In this document: positions 8,605-17,700 of the stretch, in pieces
Numbering within the stretch: the stretch's first letter is position 1
Layout: each line of letters starts with the position of its first letter
Assembly: GCA_005808665.1 (NCBI GenBank)
Contig: SYLG01000126.1
Coordinates: forward strand, 1-59,796
DNA: 59,796 bases
Origin: Planctomycetia bacterium
GTDB taxonomy: Bacteria > Planctomycetota > Planctomycetia > Gemmatales > Gemmataceae
Reading direction: 5' to 3'
Notes under the pieces: model-generated
What the model was told of the DNA's origin: nothing
Database searches by the model: none
The model's input: only the letters and a program-made list of their open reading frames with translations
Program-made: the position numbers and the translations under genes

Positions 8605-9972
8605 ATGAGAACCCTACAGTTTTTTGCTTGGATGGTTGGGTTGGTATTGGGGCTTGGTTTGGGCCAAAACTTTGCCTTGGCGACGGATCCCCCAAGCGGA
8701 AAATCCTTTCACTTGCGCCAAACCCCCATTGTCGAAGCCTGCAAAAAGGCACGAGGTGCGGTTGTAAACATCCACAGCGAGCGAAAGGGAGGACCCGTGG
8801 ATGCCCTTGGGCAGCCCACTCAAATCAATGGCATGGGGACTGGGATCATTGTGGATAAACGGGGATACATCATCACGAATCATCATGTCATCGAAGATGT
8901 TACCACCCTTCGAATCCGGTTATCGGATGGGATCACCCTCCCAGCCAAGGTTGTTGCCCGGGACCAGGAAACGGACCTCGCCCTTTTAAAGATTGATTTT
9001 GCCAAACCCTTGCAAACCATTTCCCTTGGCACCACCAAGGATTTAATGGTGGGAGAAACGGTAATCGCCATGGGTAATGCCTATGGCTATGAACATACGG
9101 TGACCGTAGGGGTGGTAAGTGCCCTCAACCGGGATGTGGCCCTCAACCGGGAATTGACCTACCGGGCTTTGATCCAAACCGACGCCAGCATTAACCCTGG
9201 AAACTCGGGGGGCCCCCTTTTGAATGCCTTGGGAGAAATGGTTGGCGTGAATGTTGCCATTCGGGCAGGGGCCCAGGGCATCGGGTTTGCCATTCCCGTA
9301 GAAACCATGATTCGGGTTTGTTCGGAAATGATCGGCAATAAAAAGCGTGGTTACGGGCTTGGCATTTCCTTTCGTGAAGAGGCGGGCCGCCCCAAAGAGG
9401 ATGGGCCGGTTCAACGGAAGGTAATCGTCGACCGGCTTGAACCGGGTAGCACCGCCTTCAAAGCAGGATTAAAGCTTGGGGACCAGTTGGTTTCCGTGGG
9501 TGACATTCCGGTTGAATCTTCCATCGACTGGGAAAAAGGCTTTTTGGACCGCCTGGGTGGGGAAAAGGTTGGTTTGGTCATTCGCCGTGATGGGGTGGAG
9601 ACCAGGTTGAACGCCCAGATGGAAACAGTGGGAAAACCGGGTTTATCGGACCAGATTTGGGCCAGGGTCGGGATCAAGGTCCAACCGGTGGGACCAGAAT
9701 CGGTCCATAAAGTGAATGCCCAGCTTCATGGGGGTTTGAGCATCCGGGACTTGCGTCCGGAAAGCCCTGCTGCCTTGGCGGGTTGGCAAAAAGGCGATAT
9801 TTTGGTTGGGCTTCACGAATGGGAAATGATCAGCCATGAAAACTTGTTATTTGCCTTGAATCACCAGGAAAAATCGGGATCGGAAACCCTGAAATATTTT
9901 GTGGTCCGGGACGCCCAGGTTCTGAAAGGGGCTATCCCTTTTGGATCGTTGATCCCCGCATCCAATCCTTGA
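8605..9972 (+). CDS. Exported trypsin-like serine protease with two PDZ domains (HtrA/DegP-like)
   Basis: A 455-residue protein with a short hydrophobic N-terminal signal segment (about residues 4-25, GLVLGLGLGQNFALA), so it is likely exported. The catalytic triad can be read: His in TNHHVIED, Asp in ETDLALLKID and Ser in NPGNSGGPLLN. Two PDZ-like regions follow. The first is around EPGSTAFKAGLKLGDQLVSV and the second around PESPAALAGWQKGDILVGL. Such proteases degrade or refold damaged envelope proteins. It is a single gene converging on folD, with only about 50 bases between the stops and no obvious terminator. A second, Do-type paralogue lies at 48185-49732. The substrate is unknown. Confidence 0.9.
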   Translation: MRTLQFFAWMVGLVLGLGLGQNFALATDPPSGKSFHLRQTPIVEACKKARGAVVNIHSERKGGPVDALGQPTQINGMGTGIIVDKRGYIITNHHVIEDVTTLRIRLSDGITLPAKVVARDQETDLALLKIDFAKPLQTISLGTTKDLMVGETVIAMGNAYGYEHTVTVGVVSALNRDVALNRELTYRALIQTDASINPGNSGGPLLNALGEMVGVNVAIRAGAQGIGFAIPVETMIRVCSEMIGNKKRGYGLGISFREEAGRPKEDGPVQRKVIVDRLEPGSTAFKAGLKLGDQLVSVGDIPVESSIDWEKGFLDRLGGEKVGLVIRRDGVETRLNAQMETVGKPGLSDQIWARVGIKVQPVGPESVHKVNAQLHGGLSIRDLRPESPAALAGWQKGDILVGLHEWEMISHENLLFALNHQEKSGSETLKYFVVRDAQVLKGAIPFGSLIPASNP

Positions 9973-10024
9973 ACAGCTGAAAACGAATTGCAAATCCAAA
10001 GGCTTTGATTCCTGATCCAATGGG

Positions 10025-10885
10025 TTAAGCGAGCCGTTTTTTTGCGGAATCCACCGTGTTTTTCAAAAGCATGGCAATGGTCATGGGGCCTACTCCTCCA
10101 GGAACGGGAGTAATGGCGGATGCTCTTTTGCAGGCCTCAGAAAAGGAGACATCCCCAACGATTTTTCCGTTGGGAAGGCGATTGATCCCAACATCAATCA
10201 CCACGGCTCCTGGTTTGATCCAGCTTCCCTGGATCCATTCTGGTTTCCCCAAAGCGGCCACCAAAATATCTGCGGACAGGCAAAGTTCGGGCAGGTTTTG
10301 GGTTTGGGAATGGGCCAAGGTCACCGTGCAATCCGCCCCCTTTTCCATCAATAGCAGGGCCATGGGTTTCCCGACGATAAAGCTCCTGCCAATAACCAGC
10401 GCATGTTTTCCCGGCAAGTCCACCCCAATGGTGTCCAAGAGGTGCATTACCCCGGCCGGTGTACAGGGACGAAATCCAGGTTGGCCTGAAAGGAGCTTTC
10501 CCAAAGAGATGGGATGGAGGCCATCCACATCTTTTTCCGGGTCCATTGCCAAAAGGGCAGCACTTTCCGAAAGGTGGCTTGGTAAAGGCAGCTGGAGCAG
10601 GATTCCATCCACAGTCGGACTATTTTTTAAAAAATCCAAACATTCCACCAATTGCAATTGCGATGTAGAGCTTGGCAAATGATATAATTCGCTATCAATA
10701 CCAGCCTCTTGACATGCTTTTTGTTTGGCTGAAACATAAATTTTGCTAGGCGGATAGTCGCCAACCATAACAGCGGCGAGTTTTGGAGGCCGTTTGCGAA
10801 AACAATCTTCGTTCAAAACTTGGTGGCGGAGGCGATCACGAAGTTGCTTGGCGATATCTTTTCCAGAAATTTGTTTCCCTACCAT
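10025..10885 (-). CDS. folD: Bifunctional methylenetetrahydrofolate dehydrogenase / methenyltetrahydrofolate cyclohydrolase
   Basis: FolD interconverts methylene-, methenyl- and 10-formyl-tetrahydrofolate with NADP in the cytoplasm. Diagnostic stretches are VGDYPPSKIYVSAKQKAC with the active-site Tyr and Lys, VDGILLQLPLPSHL, the pair DVDGLHP and CTPAGVMHLL, the Rossmann segment LVIGRSFIVGKPMALLL, and the C-terminal TPVPGGVGPMTIAMLL. Length (286 aa) is normal. I take ATG 10885 as the start because AAAGGA precedes it; a GTG at 10900 in the same frame has no usable spacing. It is divergent from the LEDR protein at 10973. A tetrahydromethanopterin cyclohydrolase (mch) also occurs at 31744, so the cell appears to have both C1 carriers. 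Confidence 0.97.
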   Translation of the reverse strand: MVGKQISGKDIAKQLRDRLRHQVLNEDCFRKRPPKLAAVMVGDYPPSKIYVSAKQKACQEAGIDSELYHLPSSTSQLQLVECLDFLKNSPTVDGILLQLPLPSHLSESAALLAMDPEKDVDGLHPISLGKLLSGQPGFRPCTPAGVMHLLDTIGVDLPGKHALVIGRSFIVGKPMALLLMEKGADCTVTLAHSQTQNLPELCLSADILVAALGKPEWIQGSWIKPGAVVIDVGINRLPNGKIVGDVSFSEACKRASAITPVPGGVGPMTIAMLLKNTVDSAKKRLA

Positions 10886-10972
10886 TGTATCCTTTGCCAC
10901 CTTTTGTCTAATATAAACCCTAGGTCATCGTGAACCCACTTTGTTTTTGCAGATCCGATCAAGGAGTATTCC

Positions 10973-13306
10973 ATGTTGTCCATTTTCTCGATTTTTCGCA
11001 GGGTTAAAAGGGTAAGAACTGCCAAAATAACCAAATTGGGAAAACCCAAACTCACCCTGGAGTGTTTGGAAGACAGGGCCGTTCCTGCGACCTTTTGGGT
11101 ATCACCCACCGGAAGCAATGCGGGTGCAGGCTCCCAGTTGGATCCATTCCGAACAATTTCCCATGCCCTTGGCATTACCGCTCAGGATCCCTCCAAGGAC
11201 ACGATTAACATTTTCCCTGGAACTTTTGCCGAATCCATGACCGGGCCCGCAGATCCCAATGTTCCCGGCGCCCCGGATTATACCTATGGGCTGTACATTG
11301 CTCCCACCAACCCGGTGGCTCTCCAAGGGGTGGATGCCAGCGGGGCGGCCATAACAAGTCCGGTTGGGGTTTTGGCCACCATTCTTGCCAGTGAAACCAT
11401 CGGTGGGCCCGAAACAGATATTTATAATGTAACCAATTTTGGGGTTTTTGGGGCCAGCACCGAGTTGCTTGGCTTGCGTTTTGATGCTTCCGTGGATTCG
11501 GGTTCTACCGCCGAAGGATCCGACCTGGTCACCATTTATGCCAACAGCGTTTCTGTCAAGAACAGTATCCTCCGTTCCGGGGTGACTGATCCCATGGTGG
11601 ATGAGCAGCCAACCGGTTCCAATGGGAGTGCCCTTTCCATTGTCGACCCAACCTTTACGGGAACCACCCTCCTTTCTTCCATAACCTCCTACACCATAGA
11701 CAATAACACCATTGAAGGTGGCATATTGATCAGTCATGGTTCGGGTATTGGTGCCACTCAGGCGAATTTGCAAATTACCCGAAATACCCTTAGTGATGGC
11801 TATTTCGGCAACCTCGCCATCTATGGCAACCTCAATGCGGCCGACAATCCCTTCTTTGTTTATGATGCCGCCTTGCCTACGGTGGGTGGAACAGGTGGAT
11901 TGGCCAATAACTTTATCTCCACCGAGGCAAATTCCGCTTGGCGTCAATTGGTCTATTTTTACGGTAATAGCACCTTGGCCATGACGACGGCGCAATTGAC
12001 CGCCTTTTTCGCTCAAAACATCATTCAGGACTACGCCTATGCGACCACCTCGGCAGGCGTCCCGAAGGCGACAGGCAAAGCTGCCACGGGTGGAAACCCG
12101 GGAGACAACAGCTTTTTTGGTTTTTCGATTTACAACAACATTTCCCAATTGAGCGAAGTGATCACCGATAATCCTCTAAAATCATCCTCCAACTGGTCGG
12201 TGAGTGCGGGAAACTTGGTGAAATACAGTGTCAATACCGCTGGCACCGGGTTGGTCAATCTGTCCGATTTGTTGCTTACTCCCCAGGGGGGCACACCCAC
12301 CAACTACAAAGTTGTTTTGGGAACGACCCCCAATGGGACAGGGGGAACACTCGATGTTAGAAATGTTACTTTACAAGGTGCCCTTGCTTCCGATGTGGAT
12401 GGCAATAACGCCAATAATACCATCACCGGAAACAGTGCCTCCAATGCCATCCTGGGTTTTTCAGGAACCGATAACCTGAATGGTGGCGGGGGCAATGATA
12501 CCCTTACCGGGGGAAGTGGTAATGATACCTTAAATGGCGGGGCGGGGGTCGATACGGCCGTTTTCACCGGCAATTTTAACGACTATAGGATTACCTACAA
12601 TTCTAGTTCAAAAACATTTACCCTCATTGACAACCGAATTGGGTCCCCCGATGGAACCGATGGCTGCACCAACATTGAAAAGCTCCAATTTGCGAATACA
12701 ACGGTCAATGTAGTCGTTCCGATAACAGATTATGGCACCGTCGCCATCGGTTTGGCCAATACCCCCTTGGGTGGTGTCCTTTTCATTGGAGCCGCCAATT
12801 ATGCCGAATCGATTATCATCAATCAGGATGTTTCCTTGGTGGGTTTTGGTTCGGTAATCATTCAAACCGTAACCATTAATGGCAATGCCCGATTGGGAAG
12901 TACCACGGTGAATGTCCAAGCAACAACCGTCAAAATGAATCAAAATGGGGGAACCAGGTCTCGCCCCACCGATGCGGTTTTAATCGCCTTGAATGCCCTG
13001 AACTATAACTCCGCATCCGTAATCAATTTTCGCGGAAATGACTCTAGTCTTATCAAACAAGAACAGGCAGGGATTTATTTCACTTTGGACCGCTATCGAA
13101 GGGTCAAACTTTTTGGGACTCAGATTTCCGTAACCCCAAACGTAAGGACGTCAATTACCGTGCCATTTCTAAACTACACAACCCTCCTGAGCGGAAAACC
13201 ACCTAACACTTTTATACAGACTTTAGGTTCCCCAACGCTTTCCTCCGCCTCGCCTCCTGCTCCTCGTCCCCCGTCGTCAGGTGTTTATGAATTACCCACC
13301 TATTAG
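10973..13306 (+). CDS. Large extracellular protein: LEDR-VPA N-terminus, beta-helix-like region, RTX repeats
   Basis: A 777-residue secreted or surface protein. The basic N-terminus leads to LECLEDRAVPA (about residues 30-40), a motif shared by many planctomycete giant surface proteins and by the next gene. Residues about 45-480 begin FWVSPTGSNAGAGSQLDPF and look like a right-handed beta-helix, Asn- and Thr-rich with NNTIEGG-like turns. Residues about 480-535 carry RTX-type calcium-binding repeats (GGGGNDTLTGGSGNDTL) followed by the usual NIEKLQFA segment. The last 130 residues contain PTDAVLIALNALN, which resembles a dockerin-like ending, but the rest is degenerate. AAGGAG lies 7 bases before the ATG. 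A strong hairpin terminator follows. Function is probably adhesion or cell-envelope structure. Confidence 0.85.
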   Translation: MLSIFSIFRRVKRVRTAKITKLGKPKLTLECLEDRAVPATFWVSPTGSNAGAGSQLDPFRTISHALGITAQDPSKDTINIFPGTFAESMTGPADPNVPGAPDYTYGLYIAPTNPVALQGVDASGAAITSPVGVLATILASETIGGPETDIYNVTNFGVFGASTELLGLRFDASVDSGSTAEGSDLVTIYANSVSVKNSILRSGVTDPMVDEQPTGSNGSALSIVDPTFTGTTLLSSITSYTIDNNTIEGGILISHGSGIGATQANLQITRNTLSDGYFGNLAIYGNLNAADNPFFVYDAALPTVGGTGGLANNFISTEANSAWRQLVYFYGNSTLAMTTAQLTAFFAQNIIQDYAYATTSAGVPKATGKAATGGNPGDNSFFGFSIYNNISQLSEVITDNPLKSSSNWSVSAGNLVKYSVNTAGTGLVNLSDLLLTPQGGTPTNYKVVLGTTPNGTGGTLDVRNVTLQGALASDVDGNNANNTITGNSASNAILGFSGTDNLNGGGGNDTLTGGSGNDTLNGGAGVDTAVFTGNFNDYRITYNSSSKTFTLIDNRIGSPDGTDGCTNIEKLQFANTTVNVVVPITDYGTVAIGLANTPLGGVLFIGAANYAESIIINQDVSLVGFGSVIIQTVTINGNARLGSTTVNVQATTVKMNQNGGTRSRPTDAVLIALNALNYNSASVINFRGNDSSLIKQEQAGIYFTLDRYRRVKLFGTQISVTPNVRTSITVPFLNYTTLLSGKPPNTFIQTLGSPTLSSASPPAPRPPSSGVYELPTY

Positions 13307-13353
13307 GTAAAGTTGATTGACCGGCTAGGCTTATTTCTCTTAATGGAAGTGAT

Positions 13354-13383
13354 AAAAAAGGGGCCCGGTAGGGCCCCTTTTTT
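13354..13383. terminator. Bidirectional intrinsic terminator after the RTX protein
   Basis: AAAAAAGGGGCCC is followed by the loop GGTA and the exact complement GGGCCCCTTTTTT. The stem has 7 G-C pairs extended by A-T pairs, so a T-run follows the hairpin on both strands. It lies 48 bases after the stop of the 777-aa protein. Confidence 0.85.
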
Positions 13384-13421
13384 ATGTAAAGCCATTTTTT
13401 CGATATCTCAAGTTTAAGCCA

Positions 13422-13500
13422 TTTCCCAATCAGGAATACAAAGGAGGGCTGAGATTTCGGTTGCCCTCCTGCTTTCAGTCGGCCCCCTTTGGTTTTGGAA
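13422..13500 (+). repeat. Diverged direct repeat, copy A
   Basis: This stretch resembles 14251-14330. Shared words in the same order include ATCAGGA, GATTTC, GTTGCCC, TTGCTTTCA/CTGCTTTCA and a C-run before TTTTG-AATGG. Copy A contains an 8-bp perfect stem (AGGAGGGC/GCCCTCCT, 442-470 of the 13 kb block) that is largely lost in copy B. Identity is only partial, so an old duplication is likely. Confidence 0.55.
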
Positions 13501-13530
13501 TGGCATACTCCCCCTCCTCCACGCATTTGT

Positions 13531-13835
13531 CCCAACTTATGCAGTTGGGACCATGAGCCTGATTTTTCCCGGGAAAATGGTAAATCAGCCTTAAAAAGTC
13601 GGGACTACAAATCCCCTTTACAGGTTCTGTTTCAAGGCGTTTGATCCTGATTGGCGAGAGACTGAGGAATGGGATAGCTCGGACTTTCAGCCCTTTGTGA
13701 ATTTGGGAATGGGTACCTGGGGCGGTGCCCCAGGCTGGTATGGTGCCACGCTGTTGGCGTTGAAAACATGCGCCGGTGAGAACAGAAAGGTGGCATGCCA
13801 ATCCATGTCTGTGGCCTGACAAATGCGATCCGGTC
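13531..13835 (+). repeat. Palindrome-rich dispersed repeat, copy 1
   Basis: About 305 bases closely match 59485-59792, with most positions identical by eye. It begins at CCCAACTTATGCAGTTGGG, itself an inverted repeat, and ends at GATCCGGTC. Internal modules include CCTGGGGC-GGT-GCCCCAGG (13716-13734) and CGCTGTTGGCG. No conserved reading frame explains the similarity, and differences fall in loops or keep stems pairable (CGCT against CGCC facing GGCG). A structured noncoding or mobile element is the best reading. Confidence 0.85.
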
Positions 13836-13863
13836 TTATCATACCTTTGCCGTTTTGGTTCTG

Positions 13864-13944
13864 CGGGCCAAAGGCCCGATCTGTAACAGCCTGGGCCAAC
13901 CGCCCAGGTTTCGGATCCCCCAATTATTTGAGGGCTGAAAGCCC
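13864..13944. repeat. Cluster of three short perfect palindromes
   Basis: Three hairpins lie in a row: CGGGCC-AAA-GGCCCG (13864-13878), CCTGGGC-CAACC-GCCCAGG (13890-13908) and GGGCT-GAA-AGCCC (13932-13944). They are of the same style as the modules inside the dispersed repeat just upstream and probably belong to the same array. Confidence 0.75.
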
Positions 13945-14250
13945 GATCCATTGACCACGAACCAAATGGTGGCGAGAGATTGAAACATGGGCCTCTTTTT
14001 CCCCTCCGAAATTCAACCCCTCAAACCAAGGCAAATGGTTTATATCCCTTCCAGCGTCCATGCGAACATTTCCAAACTCCTTTGTTAAAATCGGACAAGC
14101 AGCTGGCAATATCAAGTAACTTGGTCGGGACCACGGGCCGTTTCGAAATCGACATTTTCCAAAACCTCGGGAAAAACCACAGTCCTGGTCCCAAAACTGG
14201 CCAAAAAACCGTAAAAAATCACTCCAACCGCATAACATGGGTTAACCCCT

Positions 14251-14330
14251 TTTCCGATCAGGATTAGAAGAGTAAGGTAGGATTTCAGTTGCCCACTTGC
14301 TTTCATTAGGTCCCCCTTGTGTTTTGAAAT
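14251..14330 (+). repeat. Diverged direct repeat, copy B
   Basis: This is the partner of 13422-13500, in the same orientation about 830 bases away. The internal stem of copy A is mostly destroyed here, so this copy looks more decayed. Confidence 0.5.
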
Positions 14331-14775
14331 GGTAAATTACATTTCCCCGCACTTAATTTCGGGGCCTGATGCTACTTTTTACCGTAGGACCAAACTTGTC
14401 CGCCCCCCTTGGGACCAGGTTTACCGGTACACAGCTGAAGCCATATAGGCTCGTTTTGCTTCTGCGATATTTTTTTAGGAAAAAACCATTAAGCTAGCTT
14501 TATTCATTCTCAAATCCCCTTGTTACCTCCAAGCTATCCTTGTTTTTCGGTTAAGTTTGGAAAACTTGAAGAGTTTGGGACGAACAGGTTGATTTTATGT
14601 CCGATTGTGCTACCTTGAAGAAACAGGCTTTCGGGGAATTAGGATATTTTGCATGCGGAGTTCCTGCCCGACCGCCGATTTTATTCAAAGGTTCTGTTCA
14701 CCTTTGGCAAAACCAAATGTTGGCCAATGCGTCTGGAAACTAGAAACTTGGCCTTTTTCTCGGGGAGAGTGTCTC

Positions 14776-17700
14776 ATGTTGCGTCGTCACCGCTGGTCTG
14801 CATCCCTTTTGCGTTTTATTTCTGGTGTAATGGGCAAAAAATTTCCCTTTCAAAAATCCAAAAAAGTTGGTATGCGGCTCGAAGCCCTGGAGGATCGAAC
14901 CGTTCCGGCCTACCTCCCCTTATTAGGAACAGGCACCACGGTGGGCTATTCTGGAGACCCAGGGGCTATAACGCAATTTTTATCAGAAGGCGACATTATA
15001 GCCGAAGGGGAATTTTATGAATCTGTCAATGCCGCCGAGACAGTGCAATACACTTTGAAAGGAATGCCTTTAGCGGGTAATCCCACCCATATTTACAACA
15101 CCGAGGGACCGGTTTTAACCCTTGGAGGTGGTAAGCTCCTCCTTGGGTCAGGAATCGTATTTGGCCGGGCCTCCGGGTTTGGAGCCACCGTCACTCCTGG
15201 CAATGAGGTTTTGGTCAATGGCAATGGGTCCGATGGTGGACAACTCACTATCATCGCCGGGGACGCTGCCGAAAATCTGAATGTAAATGTCGAGGACGGG
15301 TCGCAGGTATTGCTTGGAAACCCCGCCACTACGGATGTTGCAAGCAACTACACCCTAACCACCTACACCTTGGTAGGCTCAGGTTTTGAGGGTGCAGGTG
15401 TCCTTCAATCGATTTCGGGAACCAACATCGCTTATGGTGCTATCAATGCTACTGGCTCCATCGTAGTAGGGGCAGGAGCCGGAACCACCCTGATTTTGAA
15501 CGGCTCGGTCAATGGGGTTCGTTCTGCTACTGCGTTTGATTCCTTTTCCACCACCGGGTCGGGAACCGTGATTTTGGACAATGTCTTCCCGACGGCCACG
15601 GTTAGCTCCCTCACCCCTTCCACGACAAACGATCCCGACATTTCCTTTCAGGTCATCCTTTCCGAAGAACCCCATGACCCCCTCACCCTGGAAAGTTTGC
15701 TTGTAACGGGGGGAACGGTCACAGCTTTTTCCCAAGTAGACGCATTGACTTATACCTATTCTGTCCTTTCGGACACCCAAGCGGGATCGATCGGAACAGT
15801 AACGGCCATGGTGGGGGCAGGGGCGTTTAGTGATTCGGCACATCTAATGAACCCGGACTCCAATACTGAATCGGTAAGTGTGGATCGTGCCCCTCCAACT
15901 GCCTCGGGCACCTTTACCGATATCAATGCCAGCCAGGGGAGTGCCAGTCAAACCACGATTGAAGTCCAATTATCCGATGTGGGTGTTGGGATTAACCTTG
16001 CCAGCATTTCCCCACTCAATATTTCGGTGGGGACAAGCGATGGAGGAAGCCTTACAGTTAGTGGGGCCAGTTTCAACAACACCACCAATGTTGCAACCTA
16101 TGTCATTCAATCGGGAAGCACCTGGGCCGGGTTGTCCTCTGCCGGGGAAATTACTTTAACTGTCGTGCTAAATCCCGGATCGGTCACCGATCAGCTAGGC
16201 AATCAGGCCGAAGAGGCTACTCTGGGAAGTTTCCTGGTGGACACTACCCTTCCTGTTCTTTTGGTAAACGGAGGTTTGCCGATTGATTCGACCAATGCCG
16301 GCCAAGCCATTTTGGTTACGAGTTCAAAGCCAATCGCCTCGTTTAATGCTCTAGCCTTTTCAGCAAACGGTGGCCGAGTAACCGAAGTAGTACTCTCCCC
16401 TTTGGATCCAACGAACTCGACCCTTTTGGTGACCATTAGCCCCGCGCTGGGGGCGATACAATCTTTGATCCAACTCAATATCGCAGCAGGAGCGGTAACG
16501 GATGCGATAGGCAACAGTTCCAATCCGGTAACACCCGCTCCCCAGTATATTTATGACACCATTCGCCCGGTTGCCGGGCTTTACATTGCACCCCCGGAAA
16601 ATGTCAACAACACCAATGCTGGATCCAATTTAGGGGTCGATTTCAGGATTACGGACCCCGCCCGAGAGGGAGTCCCTGGGTCCGGGGTCAATTTCAATTC
16701 GATTGTCAATGCCATCGTCAATGTCCTGGATCCCAATGGCGATCCTGTTTCGGTTATTAACACCTTTTTTGACCCTTTGGATGGTTATTGTTTTACCGAA
16801 ATCGTCCCCCCAACCGGGGCTTGGAATACTTCACCCCAAGGACTCTACTCAATAACCATTGTGGGCTACCAGGATTTTGCTGGAAACATCGGCGAATTGT
16901 TTCCCCTTGGATCGTTTTATGTGGCCACCGAACAGCCCACCGTAACGCTTTCGGCCGATCCGGTTGTAGGCATCGGCAACATTTCCACGGTTACCATGGT
17001 CATCGATTCCCCGGCGGGATTGACCACCACTACACCAACTCTTGCCAGCCTTTCGGTCACTGGAAATGGGGTAGTTAGTAACCTGCAAATTGTCGGGCCC
17101 AATACCTATACTTTTGATGTTACTCCGACCACAGCTGTGGCATTAGTAACGGTTACCTTTAAAGCCGATGGAGTTACCGATCAGGCAGGCAATGGGAACT
17201 TGGCGTCTAGCCCCCTGGCTTTGGCCTTTGCTGTTCTTTCTCCCATTCCTTCAGTTGTTTTGGGTGTTCCAAGTCCGACCAATCAAACCACCTTTTCGGG
17301 CACGGTTGTATTCACCCAGGCGGTGGACTTGGCAAGTGGCAGTGGAGCATTGCAACTTGCTGATTTTGATGTAACGGGAACGGTTGTCGATTTCTCCTCC
17401 GAGGTCAGTGCAGACGGGATCACTTTCCTTTTTACCATGGAAGTTGCCAATACCGATCAAACGATAACGGCCAATGTCAAAGCCGGAATCGCAAACTCCC
17501 AAGGGACAACCCCCGTTGCAAACCTTGTGAGTTCACCTTTTTCACTCGACATTGTGGTAACTGATCCCACCGCAGCCTTGGTAGCACCCATTGCCCCCAT
17601 AAATTCCTCCATCGGCACCACGACAGAGGTATCGTTCCAGGTGCAATTCACCACAGGTAGTGGGATTGCGATGGATTTTAGTAATCTCACCAGGCTTGGG

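Larger units (their letters stand above)
13307..14775. other. 1.5-kb noncoding island between the two LEDR genes
   Basis: Apart from a terminator at 13354-13383, this interval holds repeats rather than genes. There is a diverged direct repeat (13422-13500 and 14251-14330), a copy of a dispersed palindrome-rich element (13531-13835) and three further GGGC-type palindromes (13864-13944). Short open frames exist on both strands but follow the palindromes and show no domain. The 350 bases before 14776 show no recognisable element and presumably carry the promoter of the next gene. Confidence 0.7.

Noticed and set aside
8385-8858. Plus-strand open frame of 157 codons before the HtrA-like gene
   Set aside because: It overlaps the real protease frame, has no domain and has no Shine-Dalgarno sequence.
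13531-13944. Possible CRISPR array
   Set aside because: The palindromes differ from each other and are not spaced by uniform unique spacers, and no cas gene is in the window.
13475-13951. Minus-strand open frame of 158 codons across the palindromic repeat
   Set aside because: It follows the hairpin modules; the second repeat copy does not keep the same frame open, so it is not a conserved protein.
14605-14775. Upstream extension of the giant LEDR protein frame
   Set aside because: Composition is unlike protein, and a good ribosome site stands before ATG 14776, which also matches the LEDR-protein start pattern.
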